Assembly: GCA_964400515.1 (NCBI GenBank)
Contig: CAYNTJ010000004.1
Coordinates: forward strand, 62,001-126,000
Direction: 5' to 3'
DNA length: 64,000 bases
Origin: JAAYHV01 sp964400515
GTDB taxonomy: Bacteria; Bacillota; Clostridia; Peptostreptococcales; Anaerovoracaceae
Shown: one piece after another, positions 54,898 to 63,531 of the stretch
How positions within the stretch are numbered: the stretch's first letter is position 1
Layout of the letters: every line of letters begins with the position of its first letter
Program-made: the position numbers and the translations under genes
Notes under the pieces: model-generated
What the model was told of the DNA's origin: nothing
The model's database searches: none
What the model saw: only the letters and a program-made list of their open reading frames with translations

Positions 54898-55062
54898 AAG
54901 CACCACCCAATATTAATATATTTATATTATATCATAGAGTTTGTGCCTTTGCCCCTAACTCCATTAAGTAATTGAAAACCCATTTATTAAATGATAAAAT
55001 TAGAATATATTTTATATTAGCCTTGCTAATTACACTAAATGAAACGGAAAGGTGCAAATCCT

Positions 55063-56368
55063 ATGAAAATTAATAATTTAGACTTAAACAATAACTCCCC
55101 ACCAAGAACAGCCACAGAAAAAGCAAAATATATATTCTTAATTACAATTTCCACCCTTTTATTTGTTCTGGCCTTCACCTTTAACACAACGGAAGAAATA
55201 ATCAAAGGAAACTATATCATATTGTCATCCCCTGCAAATCTTCTGACAGATTATTTTGCCTTGGCAAATATTGGGGCAGCTTTAGTTAATGCATCATTAA
55301 TGGCCTTCTTAAGCATAGGAATGATAAAAATAACAGATTCCAAAATTACAGGACCATTGATAGCAGCATTCTTCACAGTTATCGGCTTTTCATTATTCGG
55401 TAAGAACCTATATAACTCCATCTCAATCATCGCAGGAGTTGCATTATACAGCAAAGCATCTAAAACAAAATTAAAAAAGAATCTACCCGCCGCTTTATTT
55501 GGAACAGCCCTAGGTCCCATGGTAAGCGAATTTTCCTTTAACTTGGATTTACCCATTCCCATAGGCATAATCGCAGGCAATCTGGTAGGCCTTTTCATAG
55601 GTCTTATTATACCCCTATTGGCAGCCTACTTTGTCAAATTTCATAGGGGATATAACCTATATAACATAGGGTTTACCTGTGGAATTATAGGAACCTTTTT
55701 CATAGGCATATTAAGAAGCTTTGGAGTGGAAGTAAAAACAGTTTCATTGATATCCACCGGTAATAACAGGGAATTTGCAACCCTTTTATACGCATTGTTT
55801 CTTGCTCTATTTATATTAGGTCTAATATATAACAATTGGAATTTTAGAGGCTTCGGCAAAATATTAAAGGAAACGGGTAAATTAACCCCCGACTTTGTAA
55901 ACATATCAGGCTTTGGCCCCACACTAATAAATATGTCCCTTTTGGGAGTAATAGCCACCAGCTATGTATTAATAGTGGGCGGCGAATTGAACGGGCCGGT
56001 AATAGGGGGAATATTTACGGTAATAGGCTTTGGTGCCTGCGGCAAGCACATTAAAAACGTCACCCCCTATTTTATTCAGCATATTTATAATAGGAATATT
56101 CCATTTAGAAGAAGTATACTCACCCGTAGCCCTATTAGCCGCTCTGTTCGGAACCACATTGGCTCCAATATCCGGTAGATTCGGACCACTAGCAGGAATG
56201 CTGGCCGGGGCACTTCACATGACCCTGACCGTAAATATAGTTGATCTGCACGGCGGAATGAATTTATATAACAATGGATTTTCCGGGGGACTTGTGGCCG
56301 CAACCCTATTCCCTCTGCTTAACTCTATCGTAACAAACAAAAAAGAAAACGACGATATATGCCATTAA
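55063..56368 (+). pseudogene. DUF1576 membrane protein, frameshifted
   Basis: The first frame (from ATG 55063, AAAGGTG upstream) gives about 335 residues of a polytopic protein with two internal repeats (for example GPLIAAFFTVIGFSLFGKN and GPVIGGIFTVIGFGACGKH), typical of DUF1576. After GKHIKNV the frame is lost at the C5 run near 56062-56066; the next frame continues naturally as PILFSIFIIGIFHLEEVYSPVALLAALFGTTLAPI to 56368. One C too many explains it. The rest of the protein looks undamaged, so this is a recent mutation or an assembly error. Confidence 0.8.
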
Positions 56369-56371
56369 AAA

Positions 56372-56404
56372 AGCAATAAGACTATTTAACGATAAGCCTT
56401 ATTG
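56372..56404. terminator. Terminator between DUF1576 and the 56431 gene
   Basis: GCAATAAG (56372-56379) pairs with CTTATTGC (56397-56404). On the minus strand it is followed by TTTTTT, so it mainly ends the minus-strand gene, but can serve both. Confidence 0.75.
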
Positions 56405-56430
56405 CCTAAATTTTATATTACCTTAGCATC

Positions 56431-56805
56431 CTAATTAATATCCGGATCCTTTTCATCTTCTAGAGTTTCCCCGTTATCCTTTTCCTCTGCCTTTTTAGCT
56501 TTGGCCGCTTCTTTAGCTTCTATTTCAGCTTGGGATAAATAATTTGCCGGATCTAATGCTCTGATACCATTATATATAACCGCTGCCATATAAATGAGTA
56601 GAGCAAACACAAAGTAGTGAATAACAGAGCTGACAAGATAATTAAACGAATCCATGGCTGTTATATCATAAGTCTGTGCAGTAGTATTAATATAATCCAC
56701 CACGATTACAATATTATATACTCCATATACTGCGATAAGTGCTGCAATTACATACAATGCAATAATTAATTTAGATTTCTTAAGTTTCCCTTTTTCCATT
56801 TTCAA
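56431..56805 (-). CDS. Small two-TM membrane protein
   Basis: 124 residues: hydrophobic stretches near 13-32 and 54-77, and an acidic/lysine-rich C-terminal tail (EAKEAAKAKKAEEKDNGETLEDEKD). No family recognised. Its C-terminal motif NGIRALDPANYLSQAEIE is shared with the remnant at 50298-50447, so a family with at least two copies exists in this genome. Confidence 0.75.
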   Translation of the reverse strand: MKMEKGKLKKSKLIIALYVIAALIAVYGVYNIVIVVDYINTTAQTYDITAMDSFNYLVSSVIHYFVFALLIYMAAVIYNGIRALDPANYLSQAEIEAKEAAKAKKAEEKDNGETLEDEKDPDIN

Positions 56806-56939
56806 CCTCTTTCAAATATAAAATTATAACAAGTTATATTTTATCACATCAAATATAACATGATTATATCATAATTATGTTTAATCTATGAAGATTAAGA
56901 TTATTTTATATAATAAATCCTTTAAATTCACCTAAAATT

Positions 56940-57482
56940 TTATTCCCCATTCAAATACGCTTCTTTCGACAACACATTAATATGTTCAGTCCTTATATCT
57001 CCCATTATCTCCCAGAGGATATCCTTTTCAGTGTGATGATATTTAAAGCCACATTTTTCCTGTACCCTTTTCGATTTATAATTACCCTCAAAATATCCAC
57101 ACCATAGCTTATCCAACATTAAATCATCAAACCCATGCCTGATTATTTCATTTAACGCCTCTGGCATTAATCCCTTTCCCCAATAAGGTACTCCTATCCA
57201 GTAACCAATTTCCCCTTCATCATCAGAAAGTTTAATATTACTCTTATCACCAATCATAAGACCAATACTTCCAATCGCTTTATCATCTCCCTTAATAGTC
57301 ACAGCATATATTTCGGGCTTTGCCAACACATCCCTTATAACATCCAGACTGTTTTCCACACAGGTATGGACAGGCCACCCTGCAACAGGTCCCACCCTGG
57401 GGTCCTTGGCATATTCATATAGGCTTTCCGCATCCGATTCTCTCCAGGGACGCAGTATCAATCGTTTGGTTTTAAGTATCAT
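56940..57482 (-). CDS. GNAT acetyltransferase, RimJ/RimL-like
   Basis: 180 residues with the RimJ/RimL pattern: LKTKRLILRPWRESDAESLYEYAKDPRV, then EIGYWIGVPYWGKGLMPEAL and NYKSKRVQEKCGFKYHHTEKD. Typical N-acetyltransferase that acts on protein or small-molecule amines. AAGGAG at six bases before ATG 57482 fixes the start. It stands alone and diverges from the lipoprotein gene at 57592. Confidence 0.9.
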   Translation of the reverse strand: MILKTKRLILRPWRESDAESLYEYAKDPRVGPVAGWPVHTCVENSLDVIRDVLAKPEIYAVTIKGDDKAIGSIGLMIGDKSNIKLSDDEGEIGYWIGVPYWGKGLMPEALNEIIRHGFDDLMLDKLWCGYFEGNYKSKRVQEKCGFKYHHTEKDILWEIMGDIRTEHINVLSKEAYLNGE

Positions 57483-57591
57483 TGCAATCTCCTTCACTTT
57501 ATGGCAAGATTAATACAAGAATAAATTTAGTCATAATTCAGTAACATTTCAGTAATATTATTATATCATGATATATGAAGGAGGTTAAGAT

Positions 57592-58221
57592 ATGTCGAAA
57601 ATTAATTTAAAAACAAGTGCAATAGTTATAACTCTATTGGCATTAACAATATTACTAATGTCCGGCTGCGGAAGCAATACCGATAGCTTAGATGAAACAA
57701 ACAATTTAGAAGTAAATGAAACAGCTGATCACAATGTGGATCCAAATCCAGAGCCACTAAAGGAAGAAGACATGGAAGTTTCTTTGACCGGTTATGGTGC
57801 AGAAGGAGCTCTGTCAGACGAAGACCTTAGCATTATGGATATGCTAACCTATGCGGTGCAAGATGAATATCTGGCCCATGGCGAATATATAGCTATAATG
57901 GATGAATTCGGGACACAAAACCCATATTCCAATATAGCTGATTCAGAAGAAAACCATCTGGCATACTTGGAAGAAGTATATCTTTCATACGGATTGGAAT
58001 TTCCGGATGACACATCTGAAGGCCATATAGTAATGCCCGAGGATTTACTTGAAGCCGCAGAAACGGGAGTTAAAGCAGAAATCGATAATATAGCAATGTA
58101 TGAAAAATTCTTATCATACGAATTACCTGACAATGTTAAAGAAGTCTTCACAGCCCTAATGAACGGTTCCGAAAACCATTTACTAGCTTTTCAAAAACAA
58201 GTAGACAAGTTATCAGATTAA
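57592..58221 (+). CDS. DUF2202 ferritin-like lipoprotein
   Basis: The N-terminus is a lipoprotein signal with LMSGC at about residues 22-26 (Cys26 the anchor). After an acidic linker, LSDEDLSIMDMLTYAVQDEYLAHGEYIAIMDEFG, then ENHLAYLEEVY, AEIDNIAMYEKFL and ENHLLAFQ give the Glu/His metal ligands of a four-helix ferritin-like domain. It could store or oxidise iron at the outer face of the membrane. Perfect AAGGAGG lies before the ATG. The convergent Crp/Fnr gene follows. Confidence 0.88.
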   Translation: MSKINLKTSAIVITLLALTILLMSGCGSNTDSLDETNNLEVNETADHNVDPNPEPLKEEDMEVSLTGYGAEGALSDEDLSIMDMLTYAVQDEYLAHGEYIAIMDEFGTQNPYSNIADSEENHLAYLEEVYLSYGLEFPDDTSEGHIVMPEDLLEAAETGVKAEIDNIAMYEKFLSYELPDNVKEVFTALMNGSENHLLAFQKQVDKLSD

Positions 58222-58229
58222 TATAACAT

Positions 58230-58260
58230 TAATGGCAGAAACCAATTGTTTCTGCCATTA
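58230..58260. terminator. Bidirectional terminator
   Basis: TAATGGCAGAAAC (58230-58242) and its exact complement (58248-58260) with a 5-base loop, lying between the convergent lipoprotein and Crp/Fnr genes. Confidence 0.85.
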
Positions 58261-58267
58261 TTATTTC

Positions 58268-58945
58268 CTACAAATGAGTAACAGTCCTGTTGGATAGATC
58301 GTTTAATTCGTCAACATTATTGATTATATATGCTCTACCCTCTTTAATTAATATTCCTTTATCACAAAGCCTCTTAATTACCCTTTGCAAATGCCTGTAG
58401 CTGGTTGCCAAAAGCTCAGCCACATGGGTAAGATTATCTTTAAAAACACCATTTTCTGATGTTAATAATATGTATGTAGCAACCCTAGTCTCCAATGGAT
58501 AAAGTAAGTTGAAGGCATCACTTTCATTATTATCTAAAATTATTTCCGCCAGCTCCTTCGCCATATGTTTAGTAAAAGCACAATCATTTAGGAGTATTTC
58601 CCTGTATTTATCAAGGGATAAAACCAAACAATATGTGTCCTTCATCACTGTGGATTGAGTAGAACAATTGGCACCGGCAAATAATTCTATGTCTCCCACT
58701 ATGGCAAAATCCTCCACAAAGCATATTAGCTTTGACCTACCATTTTCCTGGGTTACACTTACCTTTATTTTGCCACCCACTATAAAATGTAATGCTAGAA
58801 GTGGATCTCCTTCAAAGTGTATTATATCTCCTTTTTTAAATTTAACCAATTTTAAATCATCTTTGAAATCCGTTTCGAAATATTTTTTAATTTCGTATTT
58901 ATTATATAGATTATCTCTAAGATTAATATCATTAATATTTTCCAT
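58268..58945 (-). CDS. Crp/Fnr family regulator
   Basis: 225 residues: a cyclic-nucleotide-binding-like beta-roll (FKKGDIIHFEGDPLLALHFIVGGKIKVSVT, FAIVGDIELFAGANCSTQSTV) and a Crp-type helix-turn-helix (LTHVAELLATSYRHLQRVIKRLCDKGILIKEG). No cysteine cluster for Fe-S is seen. The effector is unknown. The gene is divergent from the 59066 gene. Confidence 0.9.
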   Translation of the reverse strand: MENINDINLRDNLYNKYEIKKYFETDFKDDLKLVKFKKGDIIHFEGDPLLALHFIVGGKIKVSVTQENGRSKLICFVEDFAIVGDIELFAGANCSTQSTVMKDTYCLVLSLDKYREILLNDCAFTKHMAKELAEIILDNNESDAFNLLYPLETRVATYILLTSENGVFKDNLTHVAELLATSYRHLQRVIKRLCDKGILIKEGRAYIINNVDELNDLSNRTVTHL

Positions 58946-59065
58946 ATCTGCTCCTCTTCTTATTTTTTATTATATCATATCTAATCAATGAATATATGAC
59001 TTATGTCCTATTACATTTTTACTAAAACGTATATAATGACCTTAAGAAAGGAGGCATATAATATT

Positions 59066-59377
59066 ATGAAAAAACAAAAATACTTAAAAAACAAGATTGG
59101 TAATATGGCTAGAGATTTTGACAGAAGTTATGATAATACAGTTGTAGATACATATGCGTTTGATAAAGTTCTAAAATCAAAATCATTTTCTGATATGATA
59201 TATAAATACTTTAGCTATGATAACATGGATTTTTCTTTGATCAAAGAAAAAACGAGCAGCTATGTAATCAACGAAGTAGCAGAAATTTATGAAAAAACAC
59301 AGCGCAAAGTCGTTGAAAAAGAAGTATATCATGAATATATCGAAGCCCTATTAGGCAGAATAATTCAAGCTAATTAA
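59066..59377 (+). CDS. Small hypothetical protein
   Basis: 103 residues, charged and mostly helical (MKKQKYLKNKIGNMARDFDRSYDNTVVDTYAFDKVLK). No domain recognised. AAAGGAGG at 59047-59054 is a strong ribosome site. TATAAT lies at 59032-59037, and near 58995-59011 sits GAC-TTAT-GTC, which might be a Crp/Fnr half-site pair. Divergent from the Crp/Fnr gene, so it may be its target. Confidence 0.65.
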   Translation: MKKQKYLKNKIGNMARDFDRSYDNTVVDTYAFDKVLKSKSFSDMIYKYFSYDNMDFSLIKEKTSSYVINEVAEIYEKTQRKVVEKEVYHEYIEALLGRIIQAN

Positions 59378-59404
59378 CAGAAGATTAAATACTTCAAAAC
59401 TGAG

Positions 59405-59456
59405 TTCCTTAGGAGAAATGCTTTTTAATAAGCATATCCTGCCTTGGGATTTTTTT
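59405..59456 (+). terminator. Long imperfect terminator hairpin
   Basis: TCC (59406-59408) pairs with GGA, AGGA (59411-59414) with TCCT (59437-59440), and ATGCTT (59418-59423) with AAGCAT (59430-59435). A seven-T run follows. It ends the 59066 transcript. Confidence 0.65.
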
Positions 59457-59530
59457 ATGCCCTTTTATAAATGCCGAATAAAATAATCGTAAAAAAGTTC
59501 GGATAGCCTTTCGATTATTTCAAATTGTAT

Positions 59531-59571
59531 AAAAAAATACACAGGGCAGTGTAATCGACTGCGACGTGTAT
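59531..59571 (-). terminator. Terminator of the EamA/GNAT/small-protein operon
   Basis: ATACAC (59538-59543) pairs with GTGTAT (59566-59571) and inner CAGT with ACTG; on the minus strand a seven-T run follows (59531-59537). A separate 9-bp inverted repeat AAATAATCG/CGATTATTT at 59481-59520 is nearby and unexplained. Confidence 0.75.
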
Positions 59572-59598
59572 ATTAAAAGATAAATTATTTACCTATAC

Positions 59599-59775
59599 TT
59601 ACTTTTTTAATTTCACAGTATTGTATGTCAAAACAACTAGATTAACAATCATCATAACTCCAACAATCCTTATAATCATATCCGGTAATGGACTTATAAA
59701 GTAATTAAATCCCATAAAAGATAGAAGTATAATCATAATAACTGAGCATATAATAAGTAAATTATTGTTCTTCAT
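59599..59775 (-). CDS. 58-residue small membrane protein
   Basis: The frame begins ATG at 59775 with AAGGAGAGAGG upstream and encodes MKNNNLLIICSVIMIILLSF and onward to NTVKLKK, with two membrane segments (near 6-24 and 33-52). It begins 15 bases after the GNAT stop and ends before a terminator, so it is the last gene of that operon. Family unknown; the SPLPDMIIRIVGVMM segment is a possible motif. Confidence 0.75.
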   Translation of the reverse strand: MKNNNLLIICSVIMIILLSFMGFNYFISPLPDMIIRIVGVMMIVNLVVLTYNTVKLKK

Positions 59776-59790
59776 AACCTCTCTCCTTGC

Positions 59791-60378
59791 CTATCCCTTC
59801 CACACCAGGTTATATCTAGTGATTCCATTGGTAGCCGTTTTTGTATGATAAAGCTCACAGCCTAAGTGCTGATACATATCAGAATACTCCTTCATATCAG
59901 TATCAAATAGCAACGGGGCATTTCTATCCTTTGCCATACTCTTGGCAAAATCCACAAGCTCCCTTGCCCTGCCCTTGCCTTGAGCTTCATTACTAACACA
60001 AACCATAAGGGTTTCTAAGTGTAAACCTTTAGTATAGGTATCATCTTCATTTTTAATTTCCTTAACAAATTTAAGAAATCCTCTTCTAACATTAGAAGGT
60101 ATTATCCTTATTAGTGATATTAGTAATCCAATCTGAGGCAATAGGGCTTTTTCATCACTAAATGACAATCCAATAAAAGCATCACCCTCATCATTTTGAT
60201 ATAGGGATTTTGATTTATATACACACTTAACATAGGCCTTCATATATGCCATTACCAATGCTTCTCGCTTATGAACATCACCAAATTCCCAAAACAGATT
60301 ATTGGTTACAAAGGATTTACCTATTAACTCGGCTGTTTTATTAAATTCCTCTTTGGTTAAGTTTTCAACCAATTTCAT
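59791..60378 (-). CDS. GNAT acetyltransferase
   Basis: 195 residues: LVENLTKEEFNKTAELIGKSFV at the start, then HLETLMVCVSNEAQGKGRARELVDFAKSMA (with the CoA motif QGKGRA) and LFDTDMKEYSDMYQHLGCELYHTKT. Typical small-molecule acetyltransferase; substrate unknown. GGAGGAAGTC before ATG 60378. It follows the EamA gene by 12 bases. Confidence 0.85.
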   Translation of the reverse strand: MKLVENLTKEEFNKTAELIGKSFVTNNLFWEFGDVHKREALVMAYMKAYVKCVYKSKSLYQNDEGDAFIGLSFSDEKALLPQIGLLISLIRIIPSNVRRGFLKFVKEIKNEDDTYTKGLHLETLMVCVSNEAQGKGRARELVDFAKSMAKDRNAPLLFDTDMKEYSDMYQHLGCELYHTKTATNGITRYNLVWKG

Positions 60379-60390
60379 GACTTCCTCCAA

Positions 60391-61305
60391 TTATACAGCT
60401 TCCTTTTCGGAAGGCTCATCATTTTTTGTCTTTATCTCAGACAAGTACACCCCGCCAATAATTAAAACCGCTCCAATTATTATAGTCACAGTTATACTTT
60501 CTTTTAAATATATAGCAGCTATTACCGCCGTAATAACGGGGCCAAAATATATATACTTATTGGTTCTCATTCCTCCGATATACTTAATAGATTGATTCCA
60601 CATTATAAAGGATAGAGAAGATGCCATAACCCCAAGAAACAGTAACCCCATTATCATAGGTAGACCCCAAAGCTTATTCAAGGGAAATGCCTCGGAATTT
60701 AAATTCCCTGTTATTAAATTTGCCACAAATATTATTATAGTAACATAATAGAATACATTCCTTGTTAATCTAATAGTATTAATATTACTGTTTGCCTTAG
60801 ATAATGCCAGAGAATATACGGCAAAAAACACAGCTGCCATCAAGGCAATTCCATCACCTAATATTTTAACACTCGAGCCAGTGTCTCCGCCGATTACTAT
60901 TATAACAACCCCCGCATATGCAATTATAAAACCAAAAATAACATTTTTATTCCAGTGATTTGACTTGTCCACCGCACCTGTCAGCAAAAGGGATATTATA
61001 GGTATGGTTGCAACAATCAAACTTACATTTGTTGCAAAGGTTTTGGTAAGGGCTGTATTTTCGCAAAGAAAATACCCGGATAAACATACCGCCGCAGCCA
61101 TCAAATAAAGCTCTTGCCTTATATCCTTTACCTTTTCAAATTTTGGATAAATTAAGGTAAGTACAACAGCTGCTATCAAAAATCTCATCAACAGCACTTG
61201 GGTCGGCATAAATGTTTCAAGTACTATTTTACTCACAATGTATGTTGATCCCCATATTGTTATAGTCGCCAGGGCCAGCAGGTGTCCCACTACTTCTTTT
61301 CTCAT
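60391..61305 (-). CDS. EamA/DMT family transporter
   Basis: 304 residues, ten predicted membrane segments in two repeats of five. ITIWGSTYIVSKIVLETFMPTQVLLMRFLIAAVVL opens the first EamA domain, and SLSFIMWNQSIKYIGGMRTNKYIYFGPVITAVIAAIYLKESITV closes the second. It probably exports metabolites. GGGGGG precedes ATG 61305. First gene of an operon with the GNAT and small membrane protein genes. Confidence 0.88.
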   Translation of the reverse strand: MRKEVVGHLLALATITIWGSTYIVSKIVLETFMPTQVLLMRFLIAAVVLTLIYPKFEKVKDIRQELYLMAAAVCLSGYFLCENTALTKTFATNVSLIVATIPIISLLLTGAVDKSNHWNKNVIFGFIIAYAGVVIIVIGGDTGSSVKILGDGIALMAAVFFAVYSLALSKANSNINTIRLTRNVFYYVTIIIFVANLITGNLNSEAFPLNKLWGLPMIMGLLFLGVMASSLSFIMWNQSIKYIGGMRTNKYIYFGPVITAVIAAIYLKESITVTIIIGAVLIIGGVYLSEIKTKNDEPSEKEAV

Positions 61306-61382
61306 AATTCCCCCCAATTAAACTGATATCGTATTAGTAATATTACTACTATAACTTCTTTAAGTAAAGCCCAATAACCAAA

Positions 61383-61407
61383 AACAAACGGCATTTAACC
61401 GTTTGTT
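61383..61407 (-). terminator. Terminator of the flavin oxidoreductase gene
   Basis: AACAAACGG (61383-61391) and CCGTTTGTT (61399-61407) form a 9-bp stem; on the minus strand TTTTT follows. Confidence 0.8.
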
Positions 61408-61415
61408 AGCAAAAA

Positions 61416-63383
61416 TTAATTTTTTATGCCGTAAGCTTCCTCTATGGCATTCATAACCCCTTGGCCATTACCGCCGCAATCTCCGATTTCTTGATAATTA
61501 TATTTGCTACTTTCTAGCCATTTCGAAAGTTCCCTCATGGCCGGTTTATAGCCCGTTGCTAAAATAACAACTTCGGCAGGAATTTTTTCTGTTTTTTCTT
61601 TATCTCTTATTTGAACACAACCATCTTCAATTTTTTCAACAGTTACTTCCGTTTTTATATCTATAGGATATCGCTTAATCTCCTTCATAAGTATCCATCT
61701 AGTGCTGCCCAAATCCTTGGCAACCTTCTTTTTCATTTCTAGAACAGTTATATTACCGCTATAGTCAAAATCATTTTTAGTAATATCAAGATTATATAGA
61801 TCCAAAAACCTCCTGCTTTCTTTCATTATCTTTGATGAATTTAATATGAATAAAGCTAATTCAACACCGCTGGCACCACCACCTATAATACATACTTTCT
61901 TTTGTAATAATAGGTTTAAACCCTTTTTATCTAAGTCAAATATATCCTTAAGTTCAAATACATTTTTGTTATATATGCCTTCAATCGGAGGTTTAATACT
62001 TTCTCCGCCTACAGCTAATATTACCTCGTCAGGATTATACACTTCAATATATCTTGAATCCACATATGTATTTAGTAGAAGCTCAACTCCATAAAGCCTT
62101 GCTTCATAAAACATGGCATTGATATTTTCCATAAAAGCATCCTTATCAGGTGCTTTAGCAGCATAGTGCATCATGCCGCCAAAATATTTATCCTTTGTAC
62201 ATAGTCTTACTTTATTCCCACGTTTAGCCAGATTAATTGCAGCGGACAAACCAGCCGGGCCACCGCCCACAACCAGATATTTCTTTTTTGTTATTTCTTT
62301 TTGCTCCAATTCACTTTCATGACCAATGGTAGGATTAAATATGCAGGTAGGCGGATGACCCTTTAGTATTCTTTCTATACATCCCTTATTGCAGCCAACA
62401 CATTTTTTATATGGAACTTTGTTTTGAACTTTAATTGCAAAATCGCTGTCAGTTAAGAAGGCTCTGGCACATCCTATGAAATCACTATACCCTTCTTTTA
62501 GAATTTCTTCTGCTATTTCTCCATCATTAATTCTGTTACATGCAATAACGGGAATATTTACAACCTGCTTAATAGCCCCTGCCATAAATGCAAAATTTCC
62601 TTTGGGAACCTGCATGGTAATTTGTGGTATGGCAGCTTCATGCCAGCCACCGGTTACGCTTATGGCATCCACATAGTTTTCTGCTTGGGCGGAAAATTTT
62701 CGCATATCTTTAAGACTGTATCCTCCCAGCATATCAAGACCTGATATTCTTAATATTATAGGGTAATCCTTACCAACAGCTTCTCTAACCCTTTTTATAA
62801 CTTCAAGGGGAAAGGTAAATCTTTTTTCCGGACTACCCCCATATTGATCTACCCTTAAATTTGTTAACTTAGATAAAAATTCAGAAAGTAAATAACCTGC
62901 GCTGGCACTGATTTCCACAGCATCAACATTGGCCTCTTTGCAAACAACTGCTGCTTCAGCAAAATATTCATATATACTATTTATGTCACCTTCATCCAAT
63001 TCCCTAGGCACCGTCTTATATATGGGGGAGGGCACAGCACTGGGAGCCACGGGCACGGCATCTTTTTCCCAAAGGCTTCCTTCTCCGGCATTTCTTCCTA
63101 CATGGAAAAGCTGCACTGAAAGCTTTCCATCTTCCTTATGTATCCTATCTGCCATACGTGCAATTTCAGCTTTGTTTTCCTTAGATATGACGTTCATGTC
63201 CTTAGGTGCTGCCGAAGCATGTACTCCCATTACCGCAGTAACTAGGCTAGCTCCCCCCTTGGCTCTCTTAGCTAAAAATGCCCCTTCCTTTTCCATATCC
63301 ATACCCATATGCATGGCCGACATTATTATTCTGTTCTTCAATACTAATTTTCCGATATGTCCTTCTTTAAACAGTTCATTCAT
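61416..63383 (-). CDS. Old-yellow-enzyme/2,4-dienoyl-CoA reductase-type flavin Fe-S oxidoreductase
   Basis: 655 residues. The N-terminal TIM barrel (first 330) is of the FMN old-yellow-enzyme type (IGKLVLKNRIIMSAM, VQLFHVGRNA, ISGLDMLGG). The cluster motif CVGCNKGC with a fourth Cys in PPTCIFNP binds [4Fe-4S]. The second half has FAD and NAD(P) folds (VVGGGPAGLSAAI, CIIGGGASGVELA). The family includes FadH, trimethylamine dehydrogenase and bile-acid enzymes; substrate unknown. It has a terminator and a palindromic promoter region. Confidence 0.9.
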   Translation of the reverse strand: MNELFKEGHIGKLVLKNRIIMSAMHMGMDMEKEGAFLAKRAKGGASLVTAVMGVHASAAPKDMNVISKENKAEIARMADRIHKEDGKLSVQLFHVGRNAGEGSLWEKDAVPVAPSAVPSPIYKTVPRELDEGDINSIYEYFAEAAVVCKEANVDAVEISASAGYLLSEFLSKLTNLRVDQYGGSPEKRFTFPLEVIKRVREAVGKDYPIILRISGLDMLGGYSLKDMRKFSAQAENYVDAISVTGGWHEAAIPQITMQVPKGNFAFMAGAIKQVVNIPVIACNRINDGEIAEEILKEGYSDFIGCARAFLTDSDFAIKVQNKVPYKKCVGCNKGCIERILKGHPPTCIFNPTIGHESELEQKEITKKKYLVVGGGPAGLSAAINLAKRGNKVRLCTKDKYFGGMMHYAAKAPDKDAFMENINAMFYEARLYGVELLLNTYVDSRYIEVYNPDEVILAVGGESIKPPIEGIYNKNVFELKDIFDLDKKGLNLLLQKKVCIIGGGASGVELALFILNSSKIMKESRRFLDLYNLDITKNDFDYSGNITVLEMKKKVAKDLGSTRWILMKEIKRYPIDIKTEVTVEKIEDGCVQIRDKEKTEKIPAEVVILATGYKPAMRELSKWLESSKYNYQEIGDCGGNGQGVMNAIEEAYGIKN

Positions 63384-63423
63384 TTTTTTACCTCTTTAAT
63401 ATTTTTTTAGAGCACAATGGAGA

Positions 63424-63476
63424 ACCATTAATGGTCCCCCATGACTTTACCGTAAACACTAATATATTAACGGTAA
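63424..63476. promoter_or_regulatory. Palindrome and inverted repeat upstream of the oxidoreductase
   Basis: ACCATTAATGGT (63424-63435) is a perfect palindrome with further pairing ATGG/CCAT around it. Beyond it TTACCGT (63447-63453) recurs as ACGGTAA (63470-63476). Both lie upstream of the flavoenzyme start and could be operators. Confidence 0.5.
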
Positions 63477-63531
63477 TAATATAATATTTAGGAAAAGTCT
63501 TTATGCAGCGAGAATAATATTATATTAGGTA

